From positions 29,031 through 93,030 of the forward strand of contig NZ_BOPC01000012.1 of NCBI RefSeq assembly GCF_016863555.1: 64,000 nucleotides of DNA, in the 5' to 3' direction. A program made the position numbers and the translations under genes. Of the stretch, positions 37,211 to 46,400 are shown piece after piece. The notes beneath the pieces are model-generated. The model worked only from the letters and a program-made list of their open reading frames with translations. It ran no database searches and was not told the DNA's origin. This DNA comes from Micromonospora qiuiae (GTDB lineage Bacteria > Actinomycetota > Actinomycetes > Mycobacteriales > Micromonosporaceae). Numbering within the stretch: position 1 is the stretch's first letter; the number at the start of each line of letters is the position of its first letter.

Positions 37211-37429
37211 ATGACAACGCACCCCAAGGGCGACTTCGACCTCTCCCGGGCGGTCTGGCAGCGGGCCGAGGGCGACACCTCCGAGGCGGCGGTGGAAATT
37301 GCCTTCGTCGACGACCTGGTGGGCATGCGCAACTCCGCCGAGCCGGACGGCCCGGTGCTGGTGTTCACCCAGGCCGAGTGGGACGCCTTCGTCGCGGGCG
37401 CCCAGGACGGCGAGTTCGACCTGGACTGA
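37211..37429 (+). CDS. DUF397 domain protein
   Basis: A 72-residue protein of the DUF397 family: FDLSRAVWQRAEG, VEIAFVDDLVGMRNSAEP and LVFTQAEWDAFVAGAQDGEFD. DUF397 proteins usually sit beside an XRE regulator and some act as its antagonist or partner. Here no XRE gene is adjacent (the nearest are at 10-12.7 kb), making it an orphan. An ATG at 37211 directly follows GGACTTGACC; an in-frame upstream ATG at 37193 is possible. Confidence 0.9.
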   Translation: MTTHPKGDFDLSRAVWQRAEGDTSEAAVEIAFVDDLVGMRNSAEPDGPVLVFTQAEWDAFVAGAQDGEFDLD

Positions 37430-37467
37430 GCCTTCCGCCGCCAGCCGTCGGTTGACGGCCCGGGCCG

Positions 37468-37860
37468 TCAACCTCGGTCACCGTCGCCGTCGCCCCAACC
37501 CAGGCCGCCGGGCCCAGGCGCGTGGTGAAACCCGGGATGGTCGGCGACATCGACGCACCGCTCGCCGTCGGGTCCCACCGCACCGCAGAACAGCCGCTCG
37601 GCCCGCCGCCAGTTGTCGGCCGGTGAGAGCGCGGACGCGCCGAGCGCCAGCTCGGGTCGCAGCAGGCTCAGTGCCTCGGCGTACCCGACCGCCAGCTCCC
37701 TGGCGACGGCCGGATCGGGCGCGGTGAAGCCCAGGTGCGCGGTGAAGAACCGATCGGGTCGAGCAGGCCGGCGCGGCGCCGCGATCAGCGGCGGCTCCGC
37801 GCCGCCATGCCCTGCCCCGCTCGTCCACCGTCGCCAGTACGCCGGCCTGTTGTCCCGCAT
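37468..37860 (-). CDS. hypothetical protein, 130 aa
   Basis: An ATG-started frame between the DUF397 gene and the alcohol dehydrogenase. The central part (FFTAHLGFTAPDPAVARELAV and GYAEALSLLRPELAL) has a balanced composition typical of real protein, while the ends are Arg- or Gly-rich. A motif RLFCGAVGPDGERCVDVADH contains two Cys spaced like a small metal or disulfide site. No family is recognised. It is unusually placed alone; it could be a spurious frame, but a competing frame looks worse. Confidence 0.5.
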   Translation of the reverse strand: MRDNRPAYWRRWTSGAGHGGAEPPLIAAPRRPARPDRFFTAHLGFTAPDPAVARELAVGYAEALSLLRPELALGASALSPADNWRRAERLFCGAVGPDGERCVDVADHPGFHHAPGPGGLGWGDGDGDRG

Positions 37861-37949
37861 CCGTCCCCTCCCCCGTCTGGGCGCCGTCGCTCGCAGTCAA
37901 CCAGGTTCGTCGGCTGCCGGGAGGGGCCAGCCGGCGTACGCTCCGCCGG

Positions 37950-39122
37950 TCAGGCCGGATGCAGCACCGTACGCAGGCAGCCGTCCTGCTTCTTCTCGAA
38001 AATCTCGTAGCCCCGCGCGCCCTGCTCCAACGACATCGGATGGGTGGCCAGGTAGCCGGGATCGATCTCGCCGGCGGCGAGCCGGTCCAGCAGCATCGGG
38101 ATGTACCGCTGCGCGTGCATCTGCCCCATCCGCAGCACCAGGGCCTTGTTCATCGCCGCGCCCAGCGGGAATTTGTCCACCAGTCCGGCGTACACGCCGA
38201 CGATACTGACCGTGCCACCCTTGCGGGCCGCCATGATCGCCTGGCGGACGGGGATCGGCCGGTCGGTCTGCAGGCGGGCGCTCTGCTTCGCCCGGTCGTA
38301 CGCGTACGCCGGGCCGACGTCGTGGGATTCCATGCCGACCGCGTCGATGCAGGCGTCAGGTCCGCGGCCGGCGGTCATCTCGCGCAGCGCCTCAAGCACG
38401 TCGGTCTCGGCGTAGTTGATCGTCTCCACCCCAAGCCGGTCGGCGGCGGTGGCCAACCGCTCCGGCAGCCGGTCCACGATGATGACCCGCTCCGCGCCGA
38501 GCAGCTGCGCGGCCCGGGCGGCCATCTGGCCGACCCCACCGGCACCCCACACCGCGACCACCTCCCCGCCGGTGAGGTTGCAGAAGTCGGCGGCCATCCA
38601 GCCGGTGGGCATCGCGTCGGAGGCGAAGACCACCGCGTCGTCGGGCACCCCGTCAGGCACCTTGAAGGCGCCGACGTCGCCGAACGGCACCCGCACGTAC
38701 TCCGCGTGGCTGCCGGAGTAGCCACCGGCGGCGTGCGAGTAGCCGAGGATGCCGGCCGGTGAATGCCCCCACACCTTCTCGGTGAAGACCGGCTGCGGGT
38801 TGGAGTTGTCGCAGAGCGAGTACTGCTCGGTCCGGCAGTACCAGCAGCCGCCACAGGCCACCACCGAGCCGACCACCACGCGGTCGCCGACGGCGAGCCG
38901 CTGCACGCCGGGGCCGGTCTCCACCACCTCGCCTGTGAACTCGTGGCCGAGGACGTCGCCCTCCCGCATCGCGGGCAGGAACCCGTTGATCAGGTGCAGG
39001 TCGGAGCCGCAGACACTGCTCGCCCGGACCTGCACGATGATGTCGCCCTCGGCGCGTACCTCCGGCTCCGGCACGTCGCGTACCTGCAGCTTGCCGACAC
39101 CTTCCCAGCACAGGGCCCTCAT
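37950..39122 (-). CDS. zinc-dependent alcohol dehydrogenase (formaldehyde dehydrogenase-like MDR)
   Basis: A 390-residue medium-chain dehydrogenase/reductase. The catalytic zinc ligands are seen in VCGSDLH and GHEFTGEV. The structural zinc Cys cluster is CGGCWYCRTEQYSLC, and the Rossmann motif is GAGGVG (WGAGGVGQMA). The insert after the Rossmann fold (CIDAVGMESHDVGPAYAYDR) resembles glutathione-independent formaldehyde dehydrogenases. The ATG at 39122 overlaps the upstream SRPBCC gene's stop as ATGA, so the two form an operon. Substrate not determined. Confidence 0.9.
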   Translation of the reverse strand: MRALCWEGVGKLQVRDVPEPEVRAEGDIIVQVRASSVCGSDLHLINGFLPAMREGDVLGHEFTGEVVETGPGVQRLAVGDRVVVGSVVACGGCWYCRTEQYSLCDNSNPQPVFTEKVWGHSPAGILGYSHAAGGYSGSHAEYVRVPFGDVGAFKVPDGVPDDAVVFASDAMPTGWMAADFCNLTGGEVVAVWGAGGVGQMAARAAQLLGAERVIIVDRLPERLATAADRLGVETINYAETDVLEALREMTAGRGPDACIDAVGMESHDVGPAYAYDRAKQSARLQTDRPIPVRQAIMAARKGGTVSIVGVYAGLVDKFPLGAAMNKALVLRMGQMHAQRYIPMLLDRLAAGEIDPGYLATHPMSLEQGARGYEIFEKKQDGCLRTVLHPA

Positions 39123-39760
39123 GCCCGTCCTCCCGTCGCCAGCCGCTCCCGCACCTTGTCGGTGGCCCGCTCCTGCCTCCGGGTCCGCCCGGAAGGATCC
39201 CGGCGGGTGTCGATCACCTGGCCGCACTCGATGAGCGACTTCGCCCGGCGCAGCGTGTCCCGCAGTCGCAGGTCCGGCTCATCGGCGCGGGCCAGGCCGA
39301 GCGCCCGGCGCAGTGGACCGGAGCGGTACCGCAGCTCGGCCCGGATCTCCGTGCCCCGATCCTGGGGCGCCGGCACCAACTCGACCGTGCCCTGCTGCTC
39401 CGGCCCGTCGGTGACCCGCCAGCTCAGCCGGCCGGGAGCGGTGACGGTTATCTCGGCCCGCCACTCGGTGCCGACGCCGGACGGGTCGCGCGCCACGCAC
39501 CGCCAGCGCTCGTCGTCGATCTGTTCCAGCGTCGCCCACTCGGCCAGGGCGCGGTCCAGCCGCTCCCGGTCGGTCCAGAAGCCGATCACCGCCGCTACCG
39601 GCCGGTCGACCGTCACCCCGCGCCGCACCACGTACCAGCCGTCCTCCCTGTCGGGCTGGTGCCGATGCCGCCGTCGGGCCATCGTCCGGCCGACGCCGAC
39701 GCCGACCGCGGTCACCGCGGCGGCACCGAGCAGGGCCCATCTCGTACCGTTGCTCGTCAT
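39119..39760 (-). CDS. SRPBCC (START-like) family membrane-anchored protein
   Basis: A 213-residue protein with an N-terminal hydrophobic segment (WALLGAAAVTAVGVGVG) and then a START/SRPBCC-like domain (VTVDRPVAAVIGFWTDRERLDR, then LEQIDDERWRCVA and GTEWRAEITVTAPGRLSW). Similar proteins annotate as cyclase/dehydrase. The ATG at 39760 follows AGGAGTCGTG. It is co-translated with the zinc alcohol dehydrogenase, a pairing seen in actinomycetes, but its ligand is unknown. A Lys/Arg-rich tail follows the domain. Confidence 0.82.
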   Translation of the reverse strand: MTSNGTRWALLGAAAVTAVGVGVGRTMARRRHRHQPDREDGWYVVRRGVTVDRPVAAVIGFWTDRERLDRALAEWATLEQIDDERWRCVARDPSGVGTEWRAEITVTAPGRLSWRVTDGPEQQGTVELVPAPQDRGTEIRAELRYRSGPLRRALGLARADEPDLRLRDTLRRAKSLIECGQVIDTRRDPSGRTRRQERATDKVRERLATGGRA

Positions 39761-39927
39761 CACGACTCCTTCACCCCTGGGCGCCCGGCACTGGACGTCC
39801 CTACGAGCGCTACCCGGCACGGTGGTCCCGAAACGACGCCCCGACCGCTCATGCCCGATTCACCGTTTCTCTGCGTAATCGCGCCATAGAACTGGAAAAT
39901 GAAGATTCATCCACGGAGGTGACATCA

Positions 39928-40407
39928 GTGGCCAAGAACGCAGCGGGCAGCCGGGCGGGACGCACCCGGGTCCAGACCGCCGCCCTGGCCGTGGGAGCCG
40001 TCTTCCTGCTCATCGGCGTGCTCGGGTTCGTGCCGGGCATCACCACCGGCTACGGCGACATGACCTTCGCCGGGCACCACTCGGGAGCGAAGCTCCTCGG
40101 CCTGTTCCAGGTCTCGGTCCTGCACAACCTGCTGCACCTCGGCTTCGGGGTGGCTGGCCTCCTGCTCGCCAGCCGCGTCGCCGGTGCCCGCATCTACCTG
40201 GCCGGCGGAGGCGCGCTCTACCTCGGACTGTGGCTCTACGGCCTGGTGCTCGGCGAGCAGCACTCCGCCAACTTCATCCCGCTCAACATGGCGGACAACT
40301 GGCTGCACCTGGGGCTCGGCCTCGGGATGGTCCTGCTCGGGCTGCTGCTGTCACCGCACGCCGGGGGCAGCAGCAACCCGCTCGACGAGCCGTTCGACCG
40401 GCCCTGA
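39928..40407 (+). CDS. DUF4383 domain membrane protein
   Basis: A 159-residue membrane protein with four hydrophobic segments (VQTAALAVGAVFLLIGVLG; NLLHLGFGVAGLLLAS; YLAGGGALYLGLWLYGLVLG; WLHLGLGLGMVLLGLLL) matching DUF4383, which is often found in stress-induced contexts. The second of two GTG codons (39928) is correctly spaced from GGAGG at 39915. It is divergent from the SRPBCC gene. The stop lies at the edge of a 67-bp tandem repeat. Confidence 0.9.
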   Translation: MAKNAAGSRAGRTRVQTAALAVGAVFLLIGVLGFVPGITTGYGDMTFAGHHSGAKLLGLFQVSVLHNLLHLGFGVAGLLLASRVAGARIYLAGGGALYLGLWLYGLVLGEQHSANFIPLNMADNWLHLGLGLGMVLLGLLLSPHAGGSSNPLDEPFDRP

Positions 40408-40524
40408 CCGCCGGCCCGGCCGGCACCGCGACGCGCCCCTGGCATGGGCCGGTCGCACCGCGACGCGCCCCTGACCGCCGGCCCGGCCGGCACCGCGACG
40501 CGCCCCTGGCATGGGCCGGTCGCG
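40404..40524. repeat. 67-bp tandem repeat (1.8 copies)
   Basis: A unit beginning CTGACCGCCGGCCCGGCC starts at 40404 and again at 40471. The second copy runs to about 40524 before diverging. Inside each unit ACCGCGACGCGCCCCTG recurs (three copies, near 40424, 40457 and 40491). It lies just after the DUF4383 stop, before the convergent obgE end. Confidence 0.85.
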
Positions 40525-40553
40525 GAATCCCGTGCCAGCCGCCCCCGCGTCGG

Positions 40554-41999
40554 CTACTCGACGTCGTCGTCGGCTGCGGGCTCGGCCTCGTCGGCGGGCC
40601 GCTGCCGGCGAGCCTTGCGGGCCGCCAGCCGCTCGGCCGCGGTGGCCCGGGTCGGCTTCTCCTCCAGCCGGACGTCGCGACCCCGCGCACCGGGCACGAA
40701 ATCGACACCGGCATAGAGCATCGGCTGCCAGTCGAACTCCCGGTCACCGATCCGGACCAGGTCTCCGGGTTGGGCGCCCGCCTTGGCCAGTTGCTCCTCG
40801 ACACCCAGCCGGGCCAGCCGGTCGGTGAGGAAGCCGACCGCCTCGTCGTTGTCGAAGTTCGTCTGGCGCACCCACCGCTCGGGGCGGGTCCCGCGCACGG
40901 TGTACGAGCCGTCCTTCTCCGCCTCGATGACGAACCCGGCGTCGTCGACCGCCTTCGGCCGGAGCACGATCCGGGTCGGCTCGGCCGGCGGCGCCACTGC
41001 CCGCGCCTGCTCGACCAGTTCGGCCAGCGCGTAGGTGAACTCCTTCAGCCCTTCCCGGGTGGCCGCCGACACCTCGAACACCCGCAGGCCACGCGCTGCC
41101 AGGTCAGGTCGGACGATCTCGGCGAGATCGCGGCCGTCCGGCACGTCGACCTTGTTCAGCGCGACCAGCCGCGGCCGGTCGGCCAGGCCGCCGTACGCGG
41201 CCAACTCCGCCTCGATGGTGTCGATGTCGGCCAACGGATCCCGGCCGGGCTCCAGGGTGGCGGTGTCGATCACGTGCACCAGCACGGCACAACGTTCGAC
41301 GTGCCGCAGGAACTCCAGCCCGAGCCCCTTGCCGGTGGCCGCGCCCGGGATCAGGCCGGGCACGTCGGCGACCGTGAAGGTGTGGTTGTCGACCCGGACC
41401 ACACCGAGGTTCGGCACCAGCGTGGTGAACGGATAATCGGCGATCTTCGGCTTGGCCGCGGAGATCACCGAGATCAGCGACGACTTACCGGCCGACGGGA
41501 AACCCACCAGGCCGACGTCGGCGACGCTCTTGAGCTCCAGCACCACGTCGAGTCGTTCACCCGGCTCGCCCAGCTCCGCGAAGCCGGGTGCCTTGCGGCG
41601 GGCGTTGGCCAGCGAGGCGTTGCCCCGGCCACCGCGCCCGCCCCGGGCCACCTCGAAGGTGGTTCCGGCGCCCACCATGTCGGCCAGCACAGTGCCGTCC
41701 AGGGTCTGCACCACCGTCCCGTCGGGCACCTTGAGCACCAGGTCGGCACCGTTGGCACCGTCCCGGTTCGAGCCCGCGCCTCCCCGGCCGTTCGCGGCCT
41801 TGACGTGCGGGCGGAAGTGGAAGTCGAGCAACGTGTGCACCTGCGGGTCGACCACCAGGGAGACGCTGCCGCCGTGTCCGCCGTTACCCCCGTCGGGGCC
41901 GCCGAGCGGCTTGAACTTCTCCCGGTGGATCGAGACACAACCGTGCCCGCCGTCGCCGGCCTGCAGGTGCAGGACGACCCGGTCAACGAAGGTAGTCAC
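40554..41999 (-). CDS. obgE: GTPase ObgE/CgtA
   Basis: Essential GTPase acting in 50S assembly, stress signalling and development. The 481-residue protein has the Gly-rich Obg fold (about 1-157, with GGxGGxG patches), a G domain with [16 protein letters not shown] and NKVD, the OCT C-terminal domain (about 350-435), and an extra charged tail rich in Arg and Glu. The start is GTG at 41999. It follows rpmA and rplU, the universal rplU-rpmA-obgE order. Confidence 0.97.
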   Translation of the reverse strand: MTTFVDRVVLHLQAGDGGHGCVSIHREKFKPLGGPDGGNGGHGGSVSLVVDPQVHTLLDFHFRPHVKAANGRGGAGSNRDGANGADLVLKVPDGTVVQTLDGTVLADMVGAGTTFEVARGGRGGRGNASLANARRKAPGFAELGEPGERLDVVLELKSVADVGLVGFPSAGKSSLISVISAAKPKIADYPFTTLVPNLGVVRVDNHTFTVADVPGLIPGAATGKGLGLEFLRHVERCAVLVHVIDTATLEPGRDPLADIDTIEAELAAYGGLADRPRLVALNKVDVPDGRDLAEIVRPDLAARGLRVFEVSAATREGLKEFTYALAELVEQARAVAPPAEPTRIVLRPKAVDDAGFVIEAEKDGSYTVRGTRPERWVRQTNFDNDEAVGFLTDRLARLGVEEQLAKAGAQPGDLVRIGDREFDWQPMLYAGVDFVPGARGRDVRLEEKPTRATAAERLAARKARRQRPADEAEPAADDDVE

Positions 42000-42088
42000 G
42001 CCGCAATCCTTCCAGCGGGGAGCGCCCCCGCGTGAGAAAAGGCGAAGCGGGCCGGGACATCAGGTCCACGGCCCGCGACGCCTTCGAG

Positions 42089-42343
42089 CTACTGCTGCGG
42101 CACGATGCTGACGGTCTTGCGACCGCGCTTGGTGCCGAACTGGACCGAGCCGGCCGCCAGCGCGAAGAGCGTGTCGTCGCGGCCACGGCCAACCAGGTCA
42201 CCCGGGTGGAACTTGGTGCCACGCTGCCGGACGATGATCTCGCCCGCGCCGACGACCTGGCCACCGAAGCGCTTCACGCCGAGCCGCTGGGCCGCGGAGT
42301 CGCGGCCGTTACGCGAGCTGGACGCACCCTTTTTGTGAGCCAT
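42089..42343 (-). CDS. rpmA: 50S ribosomal protein L27
   Basis: Ribosomal protein near the peptidyl transferase centre. The 84-residue sequence begins [16 protein letters not shown] and contains the highly conserved [11 protein letters not shown] and [10 protein letters not shown]. The N-terminus lacks the Firmicute-type cleavable extension. It lies 11 bp after rplU, so the two are co-transcribed, and upstream of obgE. Confidence 0.98.
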   Translation of the reverse strand: MAHKKGASSSRNGRDSAAQRLGVKRFGGQVVGAGEIIVRQRGTKFHPGDLVGRGRDDTLFALAAGSVQFGTKRGRKTVSIVPQQ

Positions 42344-42354
42344 CTTCTGACGAC

Positions 42355-42669
42355 CTACTTCCCGCTGGTGATGCCGGTCACCTTGACCTGGGTCAGCGGC
42401 TGGCGGTGACCCTGGCGCTTGTGGTAGCCGGTCTTGTTCTTGAACTTGTGGATCCGGATCTTCGGGCCCTTGGTGTGCGCGGCGATCTCGCCGGACACCT
42501 CGACCTGAGCGAGCTTCGCCGCGTCGGTCACCAGGTCGTCACCGTCGACGAGGAGCACCGCGGCGAGCTTCACCGCGTCGCCGGGGGCACCGGCGAGCTT
42601 CTCGACCTCGATCACGTCGCCTTCGGCGACCTTGTACTGCTTGCCGCCGGTCTTGACGATCGCGTACAT
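42355..42669 (-). CDS. rplU: 50S ribosomal protein L21
   Basis: Ribosomal large-subunit protein. The 104-residue sequence starts [18 protein letters not shown] and ends with the family motif [17 protein letters not shown]. The ATG at 42667-42669 is the standard start; the open frame extends upstream without conservation. It is first gene of the rplU-rpmA-obgE operon, with a 330-bp intergenic region upstream that also contains a dispersed repeat and the RNase E/G hairpin. Confidence 0.98.
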   Translation of the reverse strand: MYAIVKTGGKQYKVAEGDVIEVEKLAGAPGDAVKLAAVLLVDGDDLVTDAAKLAQVEVSGEIAAHTKGPKIRIHKFKNKTGYHKRQGHRQPLTQVKVTGITSGK

Positions 42670-42837
42670 CGGAGGCGGACTCCCTGTCGTTGAGGCTGCT
42701 GGCGGTCGTCCCCACGGCGGCTCGCCGGGTAGCAGAAGCACGGCGGTGCGGGCACGCGAGAACTTGGCACACCAAAGTGCGCCGCCGGCTAGCGTACGCC
42801 ATCCTCACCCCCGACCCCAAACCGCCCCGGAGGGAAG

Positions 42838-42896
42838 AAAGGAAGGGCCCCTTATTAACGCCTGCTGTAGAGGAAGGGCCCCTTATTAACAGCAGG
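42838..42896 (+). repeat. dispersed GGGCCC dyad element, copy 3
   Basis: AAGGAAGGGCCCCTTATTAAC, GCCTGCTGTAG, AGGAAGGGCCCCTTATTAAC with CAGCAGG at the end. The two halves are nearly identical here. Unlike the other three copies it points against the neighbouring gene (rne) and sits in the rplU upstream region. Confidence 0.85.
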
Positions 42897-42950
42897 ATCC
42901 CCGCCGCCGCGACCAACAGCAGGCTGCCCGCTGGCGCTGGCACACGCAGA

Positions 42951-42981
42951 GGCCCCTCCTGGCGAGTCGCCAGGAGGGGCC
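42951..42981 (-). terminator. hairpin downstream of the RNase E/G gene
   Basis: A 15-bp perfect inverted repeat GGCCCCTCCTGGCGA/TCGCCAGGAGGGGCC with almost no loop, 20 bp after the stop. No T-run. It is probably the transcription end of the radical SAM-rne operon. Confidence 0.7.
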
Positions 42982-43000
42982 CGCAAAACATTCGGCCCGG

Positions 43001-46000
43001 TCAGGGGCGGGTACGACGACGCGCACCACCCCGACGCGACCGCCGCCGACCGGCACCACCCTCCGTGCCGTCATCCTCGTCGCCCTCACCGAGCGCGTCC
43101 GGGTCGTCCGGCGCGGCGAGCCGGGCCGACTCGCCCTGCTGGCTGTCGGCGACATCCGGTGCGGCCGGCGTCTCGGTCTCGTACCGAGACAGGTCGTAGC
43201 CCATGGTGTCGTGGAAGTCGGCGTCGGCGGTGCTCGTGGTGTCGGCTTCGGTGACCTCGACCACGGTCCGCTCGGCCGGGACGCTCTTGCGCGCCCGGCG
43301 CCGGGACGTACCGTTCGACTGTTCGGCGGCCACCGAGGGACCCGCCGAGGCGATCGTCTTGACCCTGTCACCGACGCCCGAACGCGGCTTCTCCGGCACC
43401 GGCTCGGTGTGGATGATCAGCCCACGGCCCTTGCAGCAGTCGCAGGTCTCGCTGAACGCCTCCAGCAGCCCGGCCCCGATCCGCTTGCGGGTCATCTGCA
43501 CCAGGCCCAGCGACGTGATCTCGGTGACCTGGTGCTTGGTACGGTCCCGGCCCAGGCACTCGGTCAACCGGCGCAGCACCAGTTCCCGGTTCGACTCCAG
43601 CACCATGTCGATGAAGTCGATCACCACGATGCCACCGACGTCGCGCAGCCGCAGCTGGCGGACGATCTCCTCGGCCGCCTCAAGGTTGTTACGGGTGACC
43701 GTCTCCTCGAGATTGCCGCCGGCACCGGTGTACTTGCCGGTGTTGACGTCGACCACGGTCATCGCCTCGGTCCGGTCGATCACCAGGTGACCACCGGAGG
43801 GCAGGAAGACCTTCCGGTCGAGCCCCTTGAGAATCTGCTCGTCGATGCGGTACTCGGCGAAGACGTCGGTGGTGCCGACGTGCCGGCGCAGCCGGGCGAC
43901 CAGGTCCGGCGAGACGTGCGACAGGTACGACTCGACCATGTCGTACGACTCGTCGCCCTCGATCACCAACTCGCGGAAATCCTCGTTGAACAGGTCCCGC
44001 ACCACCCGGATGACGAGATCCGGTTCCGCGTAGAGCAGCACCGGTGCGCCGCCCTCGCCGGCTTTGGCCTGGATGTCCTCCCACTGCGCCTGGAGCCGCT
44101 TGACGTCCCGGGCCAGCTCGTCCTCGCTGGCGCCCTCGGCCGCGGTCCGGACGATCACCCCGGCGCCCTCCGGCACCAGCTTCTTCAGCACGTCGCGCAG
44201 CCGCTTGCGCTCGGTGTCCGGCAGCTTCCGGCTGATCCCCGAGGCGTTGCCGCCCGGCACGTAGACCAGGTGCCGGCCGGAGAGCGCGATGTGGCTGGTC
44301 AGTCGGGCACCTTTGTGGCCGATCGGGTCCTTGGTGACCTGCACCAGCACCGAGTCGCCGGACTTGAGCGCCTGCTCGATCGAGCGGGCCCGCCCTTCCA
44401 GCCCGGCGGTGTCCCAATTGACCTCACCGGCGTACAGGACCGCGTTACGGCCCCGGCCGATGTCCACGAACGCCGCCTCCATGCTGGGCAGCACGTTCTG
44501 CACCTTGCCGAGGTAGACGTTGCCGGCCATGGTGGCGGCGGAGTTACGGGTGACATAGTGCTCGACCAGGACGCCGTCCTCGAGCACGGCGATCTGCGTA
44601 CGGTCCCCGCGTTGGCGTACCGCCATCACCCGGTCGACCGCCTCCCGGCGGGCCAGGAACTCGGACTCGCTGAGGATCGGCGGTCGGGTCCGGCGCTGCT
44701 CACGGCCGTCCCGGCGACGCTGCCGCTTGGCCTCCAGTCGGGTCGAGCCGGAGACGCCCTGCACCTCGTCGACCGTCCGGCGCGGCTCTCTGATCTTCAC
44801 CACGGTGGGTACGCCGTCGTCGACCGCCCCCTCGGTGTCGCTGGCGCCCCGGCGGCGACGGCGCCGGCGGCGGCGGGTCATCCCGTCGCCGTCCTCGGCC
44901 TCCTCACCGCTCTCCTCGCCGGTCTCCTCCAGGTCGGCTTCGTCAACCTCGGCCTGGGCCGGCTCCTCGGCCTCGTTCTCCTCGACGTCCTCGACACCGC
45001 CCTTGCCGCGGCCCCGACCCCGGCGACCCCGGCGGCGGCGGCGCCGCCCGAAGAGGCCCTCCTCGTCGTCATCCTCCTCGGCGCCCTCCTCAGCCGCCAG
45101 GCTGGGCTCCTCCTCGACCTCGATCGTCGGCACCGGTTCGGGCTCCCGCCGGCTGCGGCGGCGTCGGCGCGACGGCTCGGCAGACTCCTCGGCGATCTCC
45201 TGCTCCGCCGGGGACGGCGGCTCGATCACCGCGGCGCGGGCGGCGGTGACCTCCTCGGGGGCCATGAACAGCACCGTCGGCGCGGTGAGCGCGGCGCGGC
45301 GCCGGCGGGACCGGGGCTCCGGCGCCGGCTCCGCAGCTGCTTCCCCAGCGGGCGCGGTGGCCGCCGGACCCGGTTCCGCAGCCGCCACCCCTGCCGGCGC
45401 CGGCTCCACAGCCGCCACCCCAGCGGGCGCGCTGGCCGCCGTGCCCGCCTCCGCCTCTTCGGCGGGCGGGATGGCCGGTACCGGGGCGGCCACGCTGCCC
45501 AGCTCAGGCTCGGCGGCGCTCGTCTGCGGCGCGCTCGCGCCGAAATCGGTGCCCGCCTCGGCGGGCGTCGCGCCAGCCTCCAGCCCCTCGGCCGCCGCGG
45601 ACGGCTCAGCGGTCACCGGCTGCTCGAGCGCCGCAGGCTGATCAGCGACCGCAGGCTGCTGCTCGTCGGTCGGTTCGGCCGCCGCGGGGGCGGTCTTCTT
45701 ACGGCGGGTACGGGTGACCTTCACCGGGGGTACCACGTCCTCGGCGGCCGCCTTCACCTCGGCCGCGTCCAGCGGCTCCTCGGCGACCTTCTGCGCGCCG
45801 GTGGCCTTGCGGCGTCGGCGCGGGGTCTTCGGCGCGGCCTCGAGGTCGGCGGAGACCTCGGCCTGGGGCGCTTCGCCGCTGCCCACGGCGATGTCGGGTG
45901 CCGCCACCGGGGCGTCGATCTGCTCCGGCTGGCTGACCGGAGTGGCCCGGCGCCGTGAGGTACGTCGTCTCGGCGTCGTCTCGGCAGCCGTCGCGTCGCC

Positions 46001-46270
46001 AAGGTCGGCGGCGCCACCCACGGCATCGGCGGCCTCCCCCGATGCCACGGCACCCGGCTCGATGCCAACGGCCTTTCCCGGCGCGACGGCACCCGGCTCG
46101 ACGCCAACGGCCTCCCCCGACGCGACGTCGCCCGACTCCACGCCGGTCGTGTCCTGTGGCGCATCCGCGCCGGTCGGCTCACTCTCCGCGTCGGCGATGC
46201 TGTTCTCGGCGGTCTCGTCGGCCGGCTGCACGCCGGTCCGTTCGCCGCCCTCTGGCTCGTTCTCGAGCAT
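43001..46270 (-). CDS. rne: ribonuclease E/G with long disordered N-terminal region
   Basis: The central mRNA decay and rRNA-processing endoribonuclease. The 1089-residue protein has a ~540-residue low-complexity N-terminus of Ala, Glu, Pro and Val with degenerate tandem units (EPGAVAPGKAVG-like) and Arg-rich clusters (RRRRRGRRGRGRGKG). Then come an S1 domain (about 560-650), the DNase I-like catalytic domain with DVNTGKYTG (about 840) and IDFIDM (about 885) supplying the acidic residues, and a Zn-link CDCCKGRG (about 943). The C-terminus is Arg-rich. The ATG at 46270 follows GGAGAACG. Actinobacterial enzymes share the extended N-terminus. Confidence 0.95.
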   Translation of the reverse strand: MLENEPEGGERTGVQPADETAENSIADAESEPTGADAPQDTTGVESGDVASGEAVGVEPGAVAPGKAVGIEPGAVASGEAADAVGGAADLGDATAAETTPRRRTSRRRATPVSQPEQIDAPVAAPDIAVGSGEAPQAEVSADLEAAPKTPRRRRKATGAQKVAEEPLDAAEVKAAAEDVVPPVKVTRTRRKKTAPAAAEPTDEQQPAVADQPAALEQPVTAEPSAAAEGLEAGATPAEAGTDFGASAPQTSAAEPELGSVAAPVPAIPPAEEAEAGTAASAPAGVAAVEPAPAGVAAAEPGPAATAPAGEAAAEPAPEPRSRRRRAALTAPTVLFMAPEEVTAARAAVIEPPSPAEQEIAEESAEPSRRRRRSRREPEPVPTIEVEEEPSLAAEEGAEEDDDEEGLFGRRRRRRGRRGRGRGKGGVEDVEENEAEEPAQAEVDEADLEETGEESGEEAEDGDGMTRRRRRRRRRGASDTEGAVDDGVPTVVKIREPRRTVDEVQGVSGSTRLEAKRQRRRDGREQRRTRPPILSESEFLARREAVDRVMAVRQRGDRTQIAVLEDGVLVEHYVTRNSAATMAGNVYLGKVQNVLPSMEAAFVDIGRGRNAVLYAGEVNWDTAGLEGRARSIEQALKSGDSVLVQVTKDPIGHKGARLTSHIALSGRHLVYVPGGNASGISRKLPDTERKRLRDVLKKLVPEGAGVIVRTAAEGASEDELARDVKRLQAQWEDIQAKAGEGGAPVLLYAEPDLVIRVVRDLFNEDFRELVIEGDESYDMVESYLSHVSPDLVARLRRHVGTTDVFAEYRIDEQILKGLDRKVFLPSGGHLVIDRTEAMTVVDVNTGKYTGAGGNLEETVTRNNLEAAEEIVRQLRLRDVGGIVVIDFIDMVLESNRELVLRRLTECLGRDRTKHQVTEITSLGLVQMTRKRIGAGLLEAFSETCDCCKGRGLIIHTEPVPEKPRSGVGDRVKTIASAGPSVAAEQSNGTSRRRARKSVPAERTVVEVTEADTTSTADADFHDTMGYDLSRYETETPAAPDVADSQQGESARLAAPDDPDALGEGDEDDGTEGGAGRRRSRRGGARRRTRP

Positions 46271-46400
46271 GGACGTTCTCCAGTTCTGGCTTCCCCGGGC
46301 GCGGGTGAGCGCTGCCACGCAGGGTCGCCGCAAAAGTGTTTCCCCGGGCGCACGGTGTGCGCGACCGGCGAAGTCTGCCTGCCTGAGCGCCGACCGTCGG

